From the NCBI GenBank assembly GCA_025354865.1, contig JANXMB010000006.1, positions 1 to 42,297 of the forward strand: a DNA stretch of 42,297 bases, in the 5' to 3' direction. A program made the position numbers and the translations under genes. Source of the DNA: Acetobacteraceae bacterium (GTDB lineage: Bacteria; Pseudomonadota; Alphaproteobacteria; Acetobacterales; Acetobacteraceae). The notes beneath the pieces were generated by a model that saw only the letters and a list, made by a program, of their open reading frames with translations, did no database searches and had not been told where the DNA came from. Of this stretch, positions 34,266-42,297 are shown piece by piece. Numbering within the stretch: the first letter of the stretch is position 1; each line of letters begins with the position of its first letter.

Positions 34266-35843
34266 ATGATGTATTTCAGCCGCTTGAAGACCTACTCGAT
34301 CCTCGGCGCCTGCCTGATCGGTCTGCTTTTGTGCATTCCCAATGTCATGAAAGCGCCGGCGTCCTGGCTGCCGTGGCGAACGGTGCACCTCGGTCTCGAT
34401 CTGCAAGGCGGCAGCTATCTGCTGCTGGAGGTCGATATGAAGGCCGTCGTCAAGGAACGGCTGGAAAGCCTGATGGACGGCGTGCGGCAGGCGCTGCGGC
34501 CGGGCGCTATCTTCTACCAGACGCTGGAAGCGCGTACCGAGCAGAACCAAGTTTTCGTGCGGCTGCGGGACGCGAGCAAGACGGCGGCGGCGGTGGCGGC
34601 GTTGAAGCCGCTGATTTCGACCGATAACGCGTCCGGCACGCCCGATATGCAAATGGTATCGGGCGACGACGGAACGATAACCCTGACCCTGTCCCCGGTC
34701 GCCCTGCATGCCAGGGCCAGCGGGGCCGTGCTGCAATCGATCGAAATCGTGCGGCGACGGATCGACGAAACCGGCGTGGTCGATCCGCAGATCGCCCAGC
34801 AGGGGGAGGGCCGCATCGTCGTGCAGCTTCCCGGCGTGGGCGACCCCGATCGGATCAAGCGGTTGATCGGCAAGACCGCGCACATGACCTTCCGACTCGT
34901 CGATGAATCCGCCAATCCCGCCGGCAACGGCCCGCCCCCGCCCGGCGTCGATTTCCTGCAGGATCAGGACCGGCCGGGCCAACGGATCGCCGTGCGCAAA
35001 CGCATCGACGTCGATGGCGCCGACCTCACCGATGCGCGGGCCGGCACCGACCCGACAACCGGGGAGTGGGTGGTGAACTTCACCTTCAACTCGGTCGGCA
35101 GCCGGCGCTTCGCCGATATCAGCACCGCCAACGTCAACCATCGCTTCGCCATCGTGCTCGACGACAAGGTCATCAGCGCGCCGGTCATTCGCAGCCCGAT
35201 CACCGGCGGGCGCGGCCAAATCAGCGGATCGTTCAACGCTGCCACCGCCAACGATCTGTCCACCCTGTTGCGCGCCGGGGCGCTGCCGGCGCCGCTGACG
35301 GTGATCGAAGAACGCAGCGTCGGCCCGGAACTCGGCGCCGACAGCATTAAGGCCGGCGCCATCTCCCTCGCCGTCGGCTTCCTGCTCGTCATCGCCTTCA
35401 TGGGCTTCTTCTACGGGCTGTTCGGCTGGTTCGCGAACCTGGCACTGCTCGTCAACCTCATCCTGATGCTCGCCATCATGTCGTTGATGGAGGCGACTTT
35501 GTCCCTGCCGGGCATGGCGGGAATACTGCTGACCCTGGGCATGGCGGTTGATGCCAACATCCTAATCAACGAACGCATCCGGGAGGAGCAGAAGCTCGGT
35601 CGCCCGCCGCTCGCCGCCTTGGAGCACGGATTCAACCGCGCCTTCCGCACCATCGCCGACAGCAACGCGACGGCGTTCCTGGCGCATGTGGCGCTGTTCG
35701 CCTTCGGGTCCGGTCCGGTCAAAGGCTTCGCCGTCACCATCACGCTGGGTATCGCGACGTCGCTGTTCACTTCCTGGATGCTGACCCGCCTGCTGGTGGC
35801 GCGATGGTATGTCGCGCGCAAGCCCAAGCTGCTGCCGGTCTGA
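34266..35843 (+). CDS. secD: protein translocase subunit SecD
   Basis: The 525-residue protein has the SecD layout: N-terminal helix, VHLGLDLQGGSYLLLEVD (about 40-57), the first periplasmic part with LQSIEIVRRRIDETGVVDPQIAQQGEGRIVVQLPGVGDPDR, and the RND-like C-terminal membrane region with LPGMAGILLTLGMAVDANILINERIREEQ (D and R for proton flow). With SecF it pulls preproteins through SecYEG using the proton gradient. The usual upstream partner gene yajC is missing: the toxin-antitoxin pair ends 40 bp before. secF follows after 13 bp. Confidence 0.95.
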   Translation: MMYFSRLKTYSILGACLIGLLLCIPNVMKAPASWLPWRTVHLGLDLQGGSYLLLEVDMKAVVKERLESLMDGVRQALRPGAIFYQTLEARTEQNQVFVRLRDASKTAAAVAALKPLISTDNASGTPDMQMVSGDDGTITLTLSPVALHARASGAVLQSIEIVRRRIDETGVVDPQIAQQGEGRIVVQLPGVGDPDRIKRLIGKTAHMTFRLVDESANPAGNGPPPPGVDFLQDQDRPGQRIAVRKRIDVDGADLTDARAGTDPTTGEWVVNFTFNSVGSRRFADISTANVNHRFAIVLDDKVISAPVIRSPITGGRGQISGSFNAATANDLSTLLRAGALPAPLTVIEERSVGPELGADSIKAGAISLAVGFLLVIAFMGFFYGLFGWFANLALLVNLILMLAIMSLMEATLSLPGMAGILLTLGMAVDANILINERIREEQKLGRPPLAALEHGFNRAFRTIADSNATAFLAHVALFAFGSGPVKGFAVTITLGIATSLFTSWMLTRLLVARWYVARKPKLLPV

Positions 35844-35856
35844 GACGGACAAACAC

Positions 35857-36816
35857 ATGTTCATCAAACCCATGTTCCGGCTCGCCCCGGATACCACGCG
35901 CTTTAACTTCATGCGGGGCCGGTTCCTCGGCCTGATCGTGTCGGCGGTGCTGTCCACCGCATCCGTGGTGCTGTTCTTCTACCCCGGGCTGAATCTGGGC
36001 ATCGACTTCTCCGGCGGCATCGTCATGCAGGTGCGCACCGATGGCGCCGCCGATTTCACCAAAATCCGCACCGCTTTGACCGATGCGCATATCCAGGTGC
36101 AAGGCGTGCAGCGCTTCGGCGACGCGTCCGAGGTCTTGATCCGCCTGAGCACCCAGGCCAACGAGCAGGCGACCCAACAGGCCGTGACCCAGGTGCGCGA
36201 CGCCTTGGCCAAATCGGTCGCCGGGGCGCGCATCATGCGGACCGACGCGGTCGGCGCCAGCGTCTCGGCGGAGCTATTTCGCAACGGGTTGCTGGCGTTG
36301 GGCGTCAGCCTGCTGATGATCCTGGCGTATATCTGGTTTCGGTTCGAGTGGCAGTTCGCCGTCGGCGCGGTGGCGACGCTGATTTTGGATGTCACCAAGG
36401 CGATCGGCTTCCTCGCGGTCACCCGCATCGAATTCGATCTGGTGATGGTCGCGGCGATCCTGACCGTGCTGGGGTATTCCACCAACGACAAGGTGGTGGT
36501 CTACGATCGGGTGCGGGAAAATCTGCGCAAATACAAGACCATGCCGCTGCGCGAACTGATCGATCTGTCGATCAACGAGACGCTGAATCGCACCTTGGGC
36601 ACATCGATGACGGTGTTCCTGGCCAGCCTGCCGCTGGCGATCTTCGGCGGCCAGTCGATCTCCGGCTTTGCCACGATCATGCTGTTCGGCATCGTCGTCG
36701 GCACATCGTCGTCGATTTTCATCGCTGCCCCGATCCTGCTGTTCCTGGGCGAACACCGGCTGCGCCGCGACACCGTCGCACCTGTGGCCAAGGACGCGAC
36801 GGCCGCCGAACCTTGA
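35857..36816 (+). CDS. secF: protein translocase subunit SecF
   Basis: The 319-residue protein has FNFMRGRFLGLIVSAVLSTASVVLFFYPGLNLGIDFSGGIVMQV, the periplasmic ALTDAHIQVQGVQRFGDASEVLIRL, and the helices AAILTVLGYSTNDKVVVYDRVRENL and SLINETLNRTLGTSMTVFLASL-type segment (ELIDLSINETLNRTLGTSMTV) of SecF. It forms the SecDF complex with the preceding gene. ATG 35857 begins the normal N-terminus. The stop TGA overlaps the TTG start of the next gene. Confidence 0.95.
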   Translation: MFIKPMFRLAPDTTRFNFMRGRFLGLIVSAVLSTASVVLFFYPGLNLGIDFSGGIVMQVRTDGAADFTKIRTALTDAHIQVQGVQRFGDASEVLIRLSTQANEQATQQAVTQVRDALAKSVAGARIMRTDAVGASVSAELFRNGLLALGVSLLMILAYIWFRFEWQFAVGAVATLILDVTKAIGFLAVTRIEFDLVMVAAILTVLGYSTNDKVVVYDRVRENLRKYKTMPLRELIDLSINETLNRTLGTSMTVFLASLPLAIFGGQSISGFATIMLFGIVVGTSSSIFIAAPILLFLGEHRLRRDTVAPVAKDATAAEP

Positions 36817-37790
36817 TTTCCCGCCGCCTCGTCCTGGCCGGCACGACCGCGTTCGCGACGGCGCGCCCGGCCAAGGCAACGCGGGTGACCCCGACCGTGC
36901 GCCATTGGTCCGTCCTCGTCGGCGCCACCGCCGGTTCCGGCTTCGACCTCGGTGCTCGGGCTTTCGTCCCCTTCCTCGAACGGTTCATGCCCGGGCTGGA
37001 ATTCTCGGTGCACAATGTGCCGGGGGAGGCTGGGATGAATGCCATCAAGGCGGTGATCGAGGCCCCGCCCGCAAGCCTCGTTCTGGGTTGGATATCGACC
37101 CCGACCCTCACGGCGCGGATCATCGATCGGCAGGACGACTCGCCGATGCAGCGGCTGCGGCTGCTGGGCGCCGTCACGCGGGAGCCGGTGGCCTTCGTGT
37201 CCCCCGCTGCCGCGCCGCTCGACTCCCTACAGGACATGATCCAGCGCGCCGGGGCCGACCAGGATGCGATCCCGCTGGGCACCCCGCCGCCCGGCAGCCC
37301 GCCGCATCTGGCCGTGCTGCGGTTGCAACTGCTGGCGCAGACGCGGTTGAACATCGTGACCTTCCCATCGGCTGCGGCGGCGGTGCAGGCGGTGCTCGCC
37401 GGCAATGTGTCGGCCGCCGCGCTGGGCCTGTCGGACGCGATCGAACCACTGCGGGCGCAAAAGCTGGTCGGTCTGGGGATCGCTGCCCGCAATCGCTTCG
37501 GGGTGCTGCCCGACCTGCCGATGTTGCAGGAAGCCGGGGTGAACCTGTCGGCCACGATCCGTCGCGGATTGGCCGCTCCGGTCGGCCTCAATGCCGAGAT
37601 GGCGGGCCGCCTTATTGCCGCGCTGCAAGGCATCGTTGCCGACCCCGATTTTCAGGCGCTGTCGGAATCCCGCGGCTCGCTGGCAGCCTGGCTGGACGGC
37701 CCCGCCTGGACCGCCGTGGTCGAGCGCGAACGGGCGGATTTGGGCAAGCTCTGGGCCACGGAGCCGTGGCTGCCGTCGAACGGCGGTTAG
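36813..37790 (+). CDS. Bug-family (tripartite tricarboxylate transporter type) substrate-binding protein
   Basis: The 325-residue protein begins with a TTG codon overlapping the secF stop (TTGA) and a twin-arginine-like signal (ISRRLVLAGTTAFATARPAKA). The mature part is the Bug fold: VRHWSVLVGATAGSGFDLGARAFVPFLERFMPG, VPGEAGMNAIKAVIEAPP, FPSAAAAVQAVLAGNVSAAALGLSDAIEPL, and LPDLPMLQEAGVNLSATIRRGLAAPVGLNAEMAGRLIAALQGIVADPDFQ. Such proteins bind small carboxylates for TctAB-type transporters; no such partners are here. The translation start is inferred from overlap and signal; a later start would lose the signal. Confidence 0.85.
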   Translation: MISRRLVLAGTTAFATARPAKATRVTPTVRHWSVLVGATAGSGFDLGARAFVPFLERFMPGLEFSVHNVPGEAGMNAIKAVIEAPPASLVLGWISTPTLTARIIDRQDDSPMQRLRLLGAVTREPVAFVSPAAAPLDSLQDMIQRAGADQDAIPLGTPPPGSPPHLAVLRLQLLAQTRLNIVTFPSAAAAVQAVLAGNVSAAALGLSDAIEPLRAQKLVGLGIAARNRFGVLPDLPMLQEAGVNLSATIRRGLAAPVGLNAEMAGRLIAALQGIVADPDFQALSESRGSLAAWLDGPAWTAVVERERADLGKLWATEPWLPSNGG

Positions 37791-37802
37791 TGGCCCTCCG
37801 CT

Positions 37803-38546
37803 CTAAGCAAACGCAGCGCTGAGGGCGCCGAGCGCGTTCAGGGCCGGGGGAAAGCCGGTATAAGGGGCGGTTTGGACGATGGCCTCGATCACTTCGGTCT
37901 TGCTGAGGCCGACATTCAGCGCGGATTGGCCGAATTTGCCGACCTGCTCCGGCAGGCGCAGCGCGGTGAAGCCGGCAACGGCGACCAAAGCGCGTTGGCG
38001 GTGTTCCAGGCCGGGGCGGAACCAGATCTCGCCATAGCCGTATTGGATGGCGGTGGGGTAAAGCGCCCCGGTCGTCGGATTGTCCGGTGCCGCATACCCC
38101 TGCGTTGCCCGAGCGCCGTGCAGTGTGCGCATGAGGGCGGCGCCGCGCGCGGTCATTTCCTCCAACGAGGCGTCTTCCGGTGGATCGGCGGGGAAGGGGA
38201 TGCCGCGATCGGCGAATATCTCGGCGGCGAGGGCCAGGGTTTCCTCGGCGGCCGAGAACCCGGCGTACAGCGCGCATTGCACCAGGATTTCGCGGATGGC
38301 TTCCGGCGTCAGGCCCAATTCCAGTCCGGCGACGATGTGCCGGCGCAGCGGGCGCAGTCGGGGGCCGGTGCCCAGGGCGGCGATGACGCATAGCATCCGG
38401 TCCTGGAGACCCAGACCGGGCCGATTCCAGACGCCGCCGAAGACGGGTTCGGTCAGCAGGTTGGCGAAACCGGCTTGTTGCTGGGCGGTGCCGAACAGGC
38501 GTTGCAGGGTGGCTTCGCCTTGGCGGCGCAGGTCTTGGCGGTTCAT
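37803..38546 (-). CDS. two-domain carboxymuconolactone decarboxylase family protein
   Basis: The 247-residue protein carries two CMD units. The first (about residues 30-115) has GLGLQDRMLCVIAALGTGPRLRPLRRHIVAGLELGLTPEAIREILVQCALYAGFSAAEE; the second (about 165-245) has HRQRALVAVAGFTALRLPEQVGKFGQSALNVGLSKTEVIEAIVQTAPYTGFPPALNAL. Cys and His occur in the first unit, whereas the second lacks a Cys in the catalytic area. It might act in aromatic-acid breakdown or as an antioxidant; no pathway genes adjoin it. The gene converges on the Bug gene, with 12 bp between the stops. Confidence 0.8.
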   Translation of the reverse strand: MNRQDLRRQGEATLQRLFGTAQQQAGFANLLTEPVFGGVWNRPGLGLQDRMLCVIAALGTGPRLRPLRRHIVAGLELGLTPEAIREILVQCALYAGFSAAEETLALAAEIFADRGIPFPADPPEDASLEEMTARGAALMRTLHGARATQGYAAPDNPTTGALYPTAIQYGYGEIWFRPGLEHRQRALVAVAGFTALRLPEQVGKFGQSALNVGLSKTEVIEAIVQTAPYTGFPPALNALGALSAAFA

Positions 38547-38763
38547 GGCGTTTTCTCCGGCGTTTCGATGCGCCTATCGGGCGCCGAGCCGGGGGTCAAG
38601 CGCGGCGGGGGCGACCGCAGCGCACCTATCGCGGCGACGCGGGGCTTCCATATGCGAATGCGATGGCATCGTACCTCGAACTGGCGCCGGGACACACTAT
38701 GTTACCCCTCGCGAACCCGCTTTCCCGGTATTGTGCCGAGCGACGAGGCGGCCCGTTCGGTCG

Positions 38764-38796
38764 CCAATCAGACACCAATCAGACACCAATCAGACA
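38764..38796 (+). repeat. three perfect 11-bp tandem repeats upstream of the lipoprotein gene
   Basis: CCAATCAGACA stands three times without gap or change (38764-38774, 38775-38785, 38786-38796). The last copy ends 14 bp before the ATG at 38811 and directly before the ribosome site AAGGA. The unit is about one DNA turn long, so identical faces line up. The gene-free DNA 38547-38763 shows nothing else clear. Confidence 0.85.
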
Positions 38797-38810
38797 AAGG
38801 ACTCCCATCG

Positions 38811-39365
38811 ATGCGCCGGCTCGGACTTCCTGTTGCCCTGACCGCTTCGGTCCTGTTGACGGCCTGCGCGGTGGCGCCGCCCAGCGCGCCGAACGTGATG
38901 GCGCTGCCGTCGCAGGGCAAGCCCTACGACGTGTTCCAGCGGGAGGACTATTTTTGCCGGCAGTCTGCCGGGCAGAACAGCGGATCCGGCGCGACGGCAG
39001 CCCAGGCGCAGGACAACGCGGTCGGCAGCGCCGCGGTCGGCACGGTGATCGGTGCGGCGGCGGGCGCCTTGTTGGGCGCGGCCAGCGGCAATGCCGGCGC
39101 GGGCGCGGCCATCGGCGCCGGGGCCGGCCTGCTGGTCGGCGGTTCGGCCGGGGCTGGCAACGCAGCGCGCGGGGCGGCGATTTCGCAGCAGCAATACGAT
39201 ACCGCCTATACCCAGTGCATGTATGCGTATGGCAACTCGGTGCAAAGCGCGCCGGTCTCCTATCCGCCGGCCTATGCGCAGCCTTACCCGGCCTATGGCT
39301 ACGGCTACACCCCGAGCGTGGTGATCGGCGGCGGCTACTACGGGCGGCCGTATCGGCATTGGTAA
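38811..39365 (+). CDS. glycine-zipper outer-membrane lipoprotein-like protein
   Basis: The 184-residue protein has a lipoprotein signal with LLTAC (C19), a short VFQREDYFCRQSAGQNSG region, then a glycine-zipper stretch (AAVGTVIGAAAGALLGAASGNAGAGAAIGAGAGLLVGGSAG, about 73-115) like that of SlyB/YMGG-type membrane proteins, and a Tyr/Pro-rich tail (AYAQPYPAYGYGY). Such proteins associate with the outer membrane and stabilise the envelope. The function is not known. A triple 11-bp repeat lies just upstream. The next gene is convergent. Confidence 0.8.
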   Translation: MRRLGLPVALTASVLLTACAVAPPSAPNVMALPSQGKPYDVFQREDYFCRQSAGQNSGSGATAAQAQDNAVGSAAVGTVIGAAAGALLGAASGNAGAGAAIGAGAGLLVGGSAGAGNAARGAAISQQQYDTAYTQCMYAYGNSVQSAPVSYPPAYAQPYPAYGYGYTPSVVIGGGYYGRPYRHW

Positions 39366-39422
39366 CGGGGTCCGGGGGGCGCTCGTCGGGTGCGTTCGTC
39401 GGGTGCGACGACGCCCCTCGGA

Positions 39423-40043
39423 TCAGGAAATCAGCTTCGCCAGCGACACCGCCATCTGATCGGGCGCCAGATCGGCTCGGATCGGCGCCACGAAGCGCCC
39501 GTCGGGACCCATCAAATACAACACCGAACTATGGTCCATCGTATAATCGTCCGGTCCCGTCCCGGTCCGGTGCTCGGTGTAATAAACCCGATACGCCTTC
39601 GCGGCGGCGGCAATCTGCTCGGCCGAACCGGTCAACCCCACCAGCTTCGGTCCGAAAGCCGAGGCGAACTGCCGCACCACCGCCGGCGTATCGCGCTTCG
39701 GATCGATCGAAATGAACACCGGCCGCACCCGATCCGCTTTCGCCCCCAATTTGTCCAGCGCATCGGCAACGGTATTGAGCGTGGTGGGGCACACGTCCGG
39801 GCAATAGGTGTAGCCGAAATAGACCAGCATGTATTTGCCGCGAAAATCCTTGTCGGTGACCGCCTTGCCATCGCCGCCGACCAGGGCAAAGGGACCGCCG
39901 ACCACCAGCCCGGCTGGGGTGCCGCCCGAGAACCAGATATACCCGCCCGCTCCGATCAGCAGCAGCGCCATGAACAGGCCGATCAGGGCAAACAGCCGGC
40001 TAGGGCCGCTCGATTTTTCTGTGTCGTCATCGGCCGTGGACAT
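39423..40043 (-). CDS. SCO1/SenC-type copper chaperone
   Basis: The 206-residue protein has an N-terminal anchor (LFALIGLFMALLLIGAGGYIWF, about 17-38) and a thioredoxin fold with C81-PDV-C85 (YTYCPDVCP) and H171 (TMDHSSV), the three copper ligands of SCO proteins, plus FISIDPKRDTP. It would insert copper into the CuA site of cytochrome c oxidase, or serve as a thiol reductase, on the periplasmic face. Its start overlaps the 3' end of the CopD-cytochrome c gene by 17 bp, which ties the two together. Confidence 0.92.
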   Translation of the reverse strand: MSTADDDTEKSSGPSRLFALIGLFMALLLIGAGGYIWFSGGTPAGLVVGGPFALVGGDGKAVTDKDFRGKYMLVYFGYTYCPDVCPTTLNTVADALDKLGAKADRVRPVFISIDPKRDTPAVVRQFASAFGPKLVGLTGSAEQIAAAAKAYRVYYTEHRTGTGPDDYTMDHSSVLYLMGPDGRFVAPIRADLAPDQMAVSLAKLIS

Positions 40044-41895
40044 GGATGCCTCCCAATGCGTCGGAGATAGGTTGCGCCCGCAGAGTCCGCAACGCAGCGT
40101 TTAGCACGGCAGGATCGCTCCAGTCCGGTCCTCGGCCGATTTCGTGCACCGCGCGCAGCCAGCCGGCGGGGTCGATCAGAAATTCGAAGCCTGCCACGCG
40201 ATCCGGCGCAAGGCCGGCGAGGATGGCAAAGGCGTCCCTCGCGTGGCCGAGGGCGACCCCGCAACCGCCCGCCGGCACTGTGCCATCCAACCGAAGAATT
40301 GTCGCGTCGGGCACCTGGTCGGGCGTTTCTGGCACCGGACCGCCTGCGACCGAGGTGACGCGAACGAAGCGGCCGCGCAGGTCGCTCAGGCGGTCAGCCC
40401 CTTGGCCGGCCCAAGAGGGGGCGAAGGCGATATTGCATACGATCGGCAGGTCGGGTGCGGGGACCGGGTGGGTCCAGCTTCCGCTGCGTCGCATGGATGC
40501 GCCGGCATTCAGGGCTTTGGCGAAATCGATCGCTGCCCAGCGGTCGTCGGTGCTCAGGCGTGGCGCGAAGCCGGGCATGGCCGGATCGCCGTTCGGGGCC
40601 GCAATGCCCTGGCCGACCCACCAGAACAACTCGCCGTCCGGATGGTCCCAGAGATGCCCCGCTGTCAGGTCGGCGGCTTTGGCGAGAGCGCCGCGATCCG
40701 CCTGCCCGTCCCCGGCCGCGCCGTGGCAGGCGGCGCAATGGGCTGCGAACACCGTCCGGCCGCGCAGGATCGATGCCGCTGCAAAACCGGTGGGGGAGGT
40801 TTGGTAGCTGGTGGGATAGGCCGCGACCGATAGCAGGCGCAGCGTCGGGGCCTGCCACAGGATTGCCGCCGTCGCCGCGACCGCCGCGATCGTCCGGCAA
40901 CGGCTTGCGTAGCAACTCGCGGCCAGCACGGCGACGCCGGCCCCGATCGTTGCCAAGGCGATCGCGATGGCCTGCCGCAAATCCTCGTCCTGCAAGGCCT
41001 CTAGGCTGGGGCGCCATCCGAGCGGCCAGACCGGGGCCTGGTGCTGGGCGGGAATGAGGGAGGCCATCAGCCCGCCGGCCAGCACGACCGCCAGGCCGCA
41101 GGCAGCCTCGATCGCGATGGACAGGCCCATGCGTTGGCGGGCGATGTGGGGGTTGCCGGCGACAAGGCGGTCGGTCAGGGCGACCCGGTTCCACAGCGCG
41201 CAGCCCAGCATGACGCCGAACAAGGCCAGTTTCAGCAGCGCAACGCGGCCGTAGTCGGTGCCGATCAAACCCGGCAGATCGCCGATCGGCGCGAGCGATT
41301 GCACCAGCGCAGTGGCAGCGATGGTTGCCACAGCCACCATCCCGAGGGGGGAGAACCGCCTTGCCGCCAGCCGCGCATCGGCTGGGGTTTGGGTGCGCAG
41401 GCAGAGCAGCAGTGGCAGAAGGGCGCCGAGCCAGGCGCCGGCCGCGAGCAGGTGCAGAGCCTCGGCGCCGATCGGCACCCATGGTTCGGTCCACCACGGG
41501 CCGCCCCCCACCGTCGCGCCGGCATGCCCCAGCAGGCCCTGGGCGGAAAGCGCGAGGCCGGCGGCCAGCAGCGCGAGGCGCCGATCGACGAAGGGGATCG
41601 CCGCGATCAGCAGCAGGCGGACACCGAGCGCATGGCCGAAGCGTGTGTCCCATAGTGTCTCGGGGAGGGCGGCGAGCCAGTCGCCCTCGGCGGCAAAGAC
41701 AGCAGCCTGCATTGCGAACCAGCCCAGCCCGAACAGCACGGCGAGGCCGGCCCCGATCCGGGCATGGCGCCGCAGCCGGGGGCGGAGCGGGGCCGGGGCG
41801 ATGGTCTCGGCGAACAGCATTGTGCCGAACGCCGAGAGCAGCGCCGCCGTGTGCAGCCCGCGCAACAACGCCAGAGCGGGGGCGATGGGTTCCAT
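40027..41895 (-). CDS. CopD-type membrane protein fused to a cytochrome c domain and a third C-terminal domain
   Basis: The 622-residue protein has about nine membrane helices in the first 350 residues with CopD-type features (GLHTAALLSAFGTMLFAE, IGAEALHLLAAGAWLGALLPLLL, GRVALLKLALFGVMLGCALWNR). A class I cytochrome c domain follows with C387-AA-C390-H391 and an AMPGFAPRL axial-Met segment. The last 150 residues (LPIVCNIAFAPSWAGQ to DWSDPAVLNAALRTLRAQPIS) contain a pattern that recalls a thioredoxin/SCO-like fold without its cysteine pair; I do not recognise it for certain. The protein probably handles copper or electrons at the membrane, with the overlapping SCO gene as partner. An IS element ends 37 bp upstream. 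Confidence 0.85.
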   Translation of the reverse strand: MEPIAPALALLRGLHTAALLSAFGTMLFAETIAPAPLRPRLRRHARIGAGLAVLFGLGWFAMQAAVFAAEGDWLAALPETLWDTRFGHALGVRLLLIAAIPFVDRRLALLAAGLALSAQGLLGHAGATVGGGPWWTEPWVPIGAEALHLLAAGAWLGALLPLLLCLRTQTPADARLAARRFSPLGMVAVATIAATALVQSLAPIGDLPGLIGTDYGRVALLKLALFGVMLGCALWNRVALTDRLVAGNPHIARQRMGLSIAIEAACGLAVVLAGGLMASLIPAQHQAPVWPLGWRPSLEALQDEDLRQAIAIALATIGAGVAVLAASCYASRCRTIAAVAATAAILWQAPTLRLLSVAAYPTSYQTSPTGFAAASILRGRTVFAAHCAACHGAAGDGQADRGALAKAADLTAGHLWDHPDGELFWWVGQGIAAPNGDPAMPGFAPRLSTDDRWAAIDFAKALNAGASMRRSGSWTHPVPAPDLPIVCNIAFAPSWAGQGADRLSDLRGRFVRVTSVAGGPVPETPDQVPDATILRLDGTVPAGGCGVALGHARDAFAILAGLAPDRVAGFEFLIDPAGWLRAVHEIGRGPDWSDPAVLNAALRTLRAQPISDALGGIHVHGR

Positions 41896-41931
41896 CTAGT
41901 GGTCCGATCCTAATGCTTGAGTCCCACGCGT

Positions 41932-42297
41932 TAGCAGGCTGCTGAAAAACCCACCAGATTGGCTGTAGACCGTCCCCCGATTCCGCTTTCCGGGCTTTTT
42001 ACTGCGGCGTTTGTGGAACTGTCCCGATCCAGCGGGGCTGGTTTTCATCTGCCGCCGCTGCTTTGCCGGCAGGGCGGCGGTGGTCAGACGGCCTGAGCCA
42101 GCAGTTTCGGCAATCGGATCAAGTTGTAGGCGGCGGCGGTCAGGCTGAAGGACCATCCCACCCGTTGGATGCCTCGGAACTTGGTCTGCCGTTTCCCTGC
42201 GGCGGCCTTCGCCCAGCCGAAGACCTCCTCGATGCGCTTGCGGATACGCTGGCTTATCTCATAGCCGGCATGGCGGGTGGTGCGCCGGTCGATTGCG
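41932..42297 (-). mobile_element. IS5/IS1182-like insertion sequence, one end inside the window
   Basis: TAGCAGGCTGCTGAAAAAC at 41932-41950 resembles the terminal inverted repeat of many IS5/IS1182-type elements, and the transposase C-terminus begins 130 bp further in. The other end lies beyond the window, so target duplication and full length cannot be judged. The stretch 41951-42083 carries no other gene. Confidence 0.65.
42084..42297 (-). CDS. IS5/IS1182-like transposase, C-terminal part
   Basis: The visible 70 codons (AIDRRTTRHAGYEISQRIRK, then RIEEVFGWAKAAAGKRQTKF, RGIQRVGWSFSLTAAAYNLI, RLPKLLAQAV) end in TGA at 42084 and fit the C-terminus of IS5-group DDE transposases, with the catalytic Glu in the EEVFGW motif. 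The N-terminal part, with the two Asp, is outside the window. No frameshift is seen in this part. It is oriented toward the CopD gene. Confidence 0.82.
   Translation of the reverse strand, partial: AIDRRTTRHAGYEISQRIRKRIEEVFGWAKAAAGKRQTKFRGIQRVGWSFSLTAAAYNLIRLPKLLAQAV

Overview
The window is a GC-rich (about 65% by eye) chromosomal segment of an alphaproteobacterium, most likely an acid- or sugar-oxidising member of the Acetobacteraceae/Rhodospirillales. The pointers are acnA placed divergently from ccmAB, secD-secF, an SCO protein beside a CopD-cytochrome c protein, hydantoinase/oxoprolinase (hyuAB) genes, many SDR and Bug/NitT-type genes, and an AT-rich hairpin repeat between convergent genes. 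No rRNA, tRNA, CRISPR array or phage module was seen. The lineage is an inference from gene content and was not checked by a search.

Left part (1-11200): a 5'-truncated HpaB-type flavin monooxygenase; a luciferase-like monooxygenase; aconitase with a good intrinsic terminator; the heme exporter genes ccmA-ccmB, divergent from acnA and without ccmC beside them; an AidB-like acyl-CoA dehydrogenase; a fatty acid desaturase; a family-39-type membrane glycosyltransferase whose 5' end overlaps a small zinc-ribbon gene.

Middle-left (11160-16800): a fumarylacetoacetase-family hydrolase and a BDH2-like SDR, which resemble the last steps of the Xanthomonas-type L-fuconate pathway, lie on the minus strand. 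Between them, on the plus strand, sits a TIR-domain gene followed in the same reading frame, after a single TAA, by a membrane-anchored formylglycine-generating-enzyme (FGE)-like gene. This looks like a TIR-TM-FGE protein split by one stop codon and is the best candidate for an undescribed (possibly immune) system. A lipoprotein and a GT8-like glycosyltransferase follow.

Middle (16800-29100): a DAO-type flavoprotein oxidase divergent from hyuA-hyuB across a 27-bp tandem dyad repeat; a small SHOCT-type membrane protein; an orphan NitT/TauT-type binding protein; then a minus-strand operon of an OFA-family MFS transporter, a 38-residue MFS small subunit (too short for ordinary gene calling), a second MFS transporter, an N-acyl-D-amino-acid deacylase and a phytanoyl-CoA-dioxygenase-like enzyme, several with overlapping ends.

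Right part (29200-42297): an SDR/class V aminotransferase pair, a 3-hydroxyisobutyrate-dehydrogenase-like gene with a carboxymuconolactone decarboxylase (CMD) gene, a divergent SDR lacking the usual catalytic residues, a toxin-antitoxin pair with a clear promoter, secD-secF with a translationally coupled Bug-type binding protein, a two-domain CMD protein, a glycine-zipper lipoprotein behind a triple 11-bp repeat, and an SCO/CopD-cytochrome c pair (copper delivery or respiration). The window ends in an IS5/IS1182-like insertion sequence that stops about 37 bp before the CopD gene.
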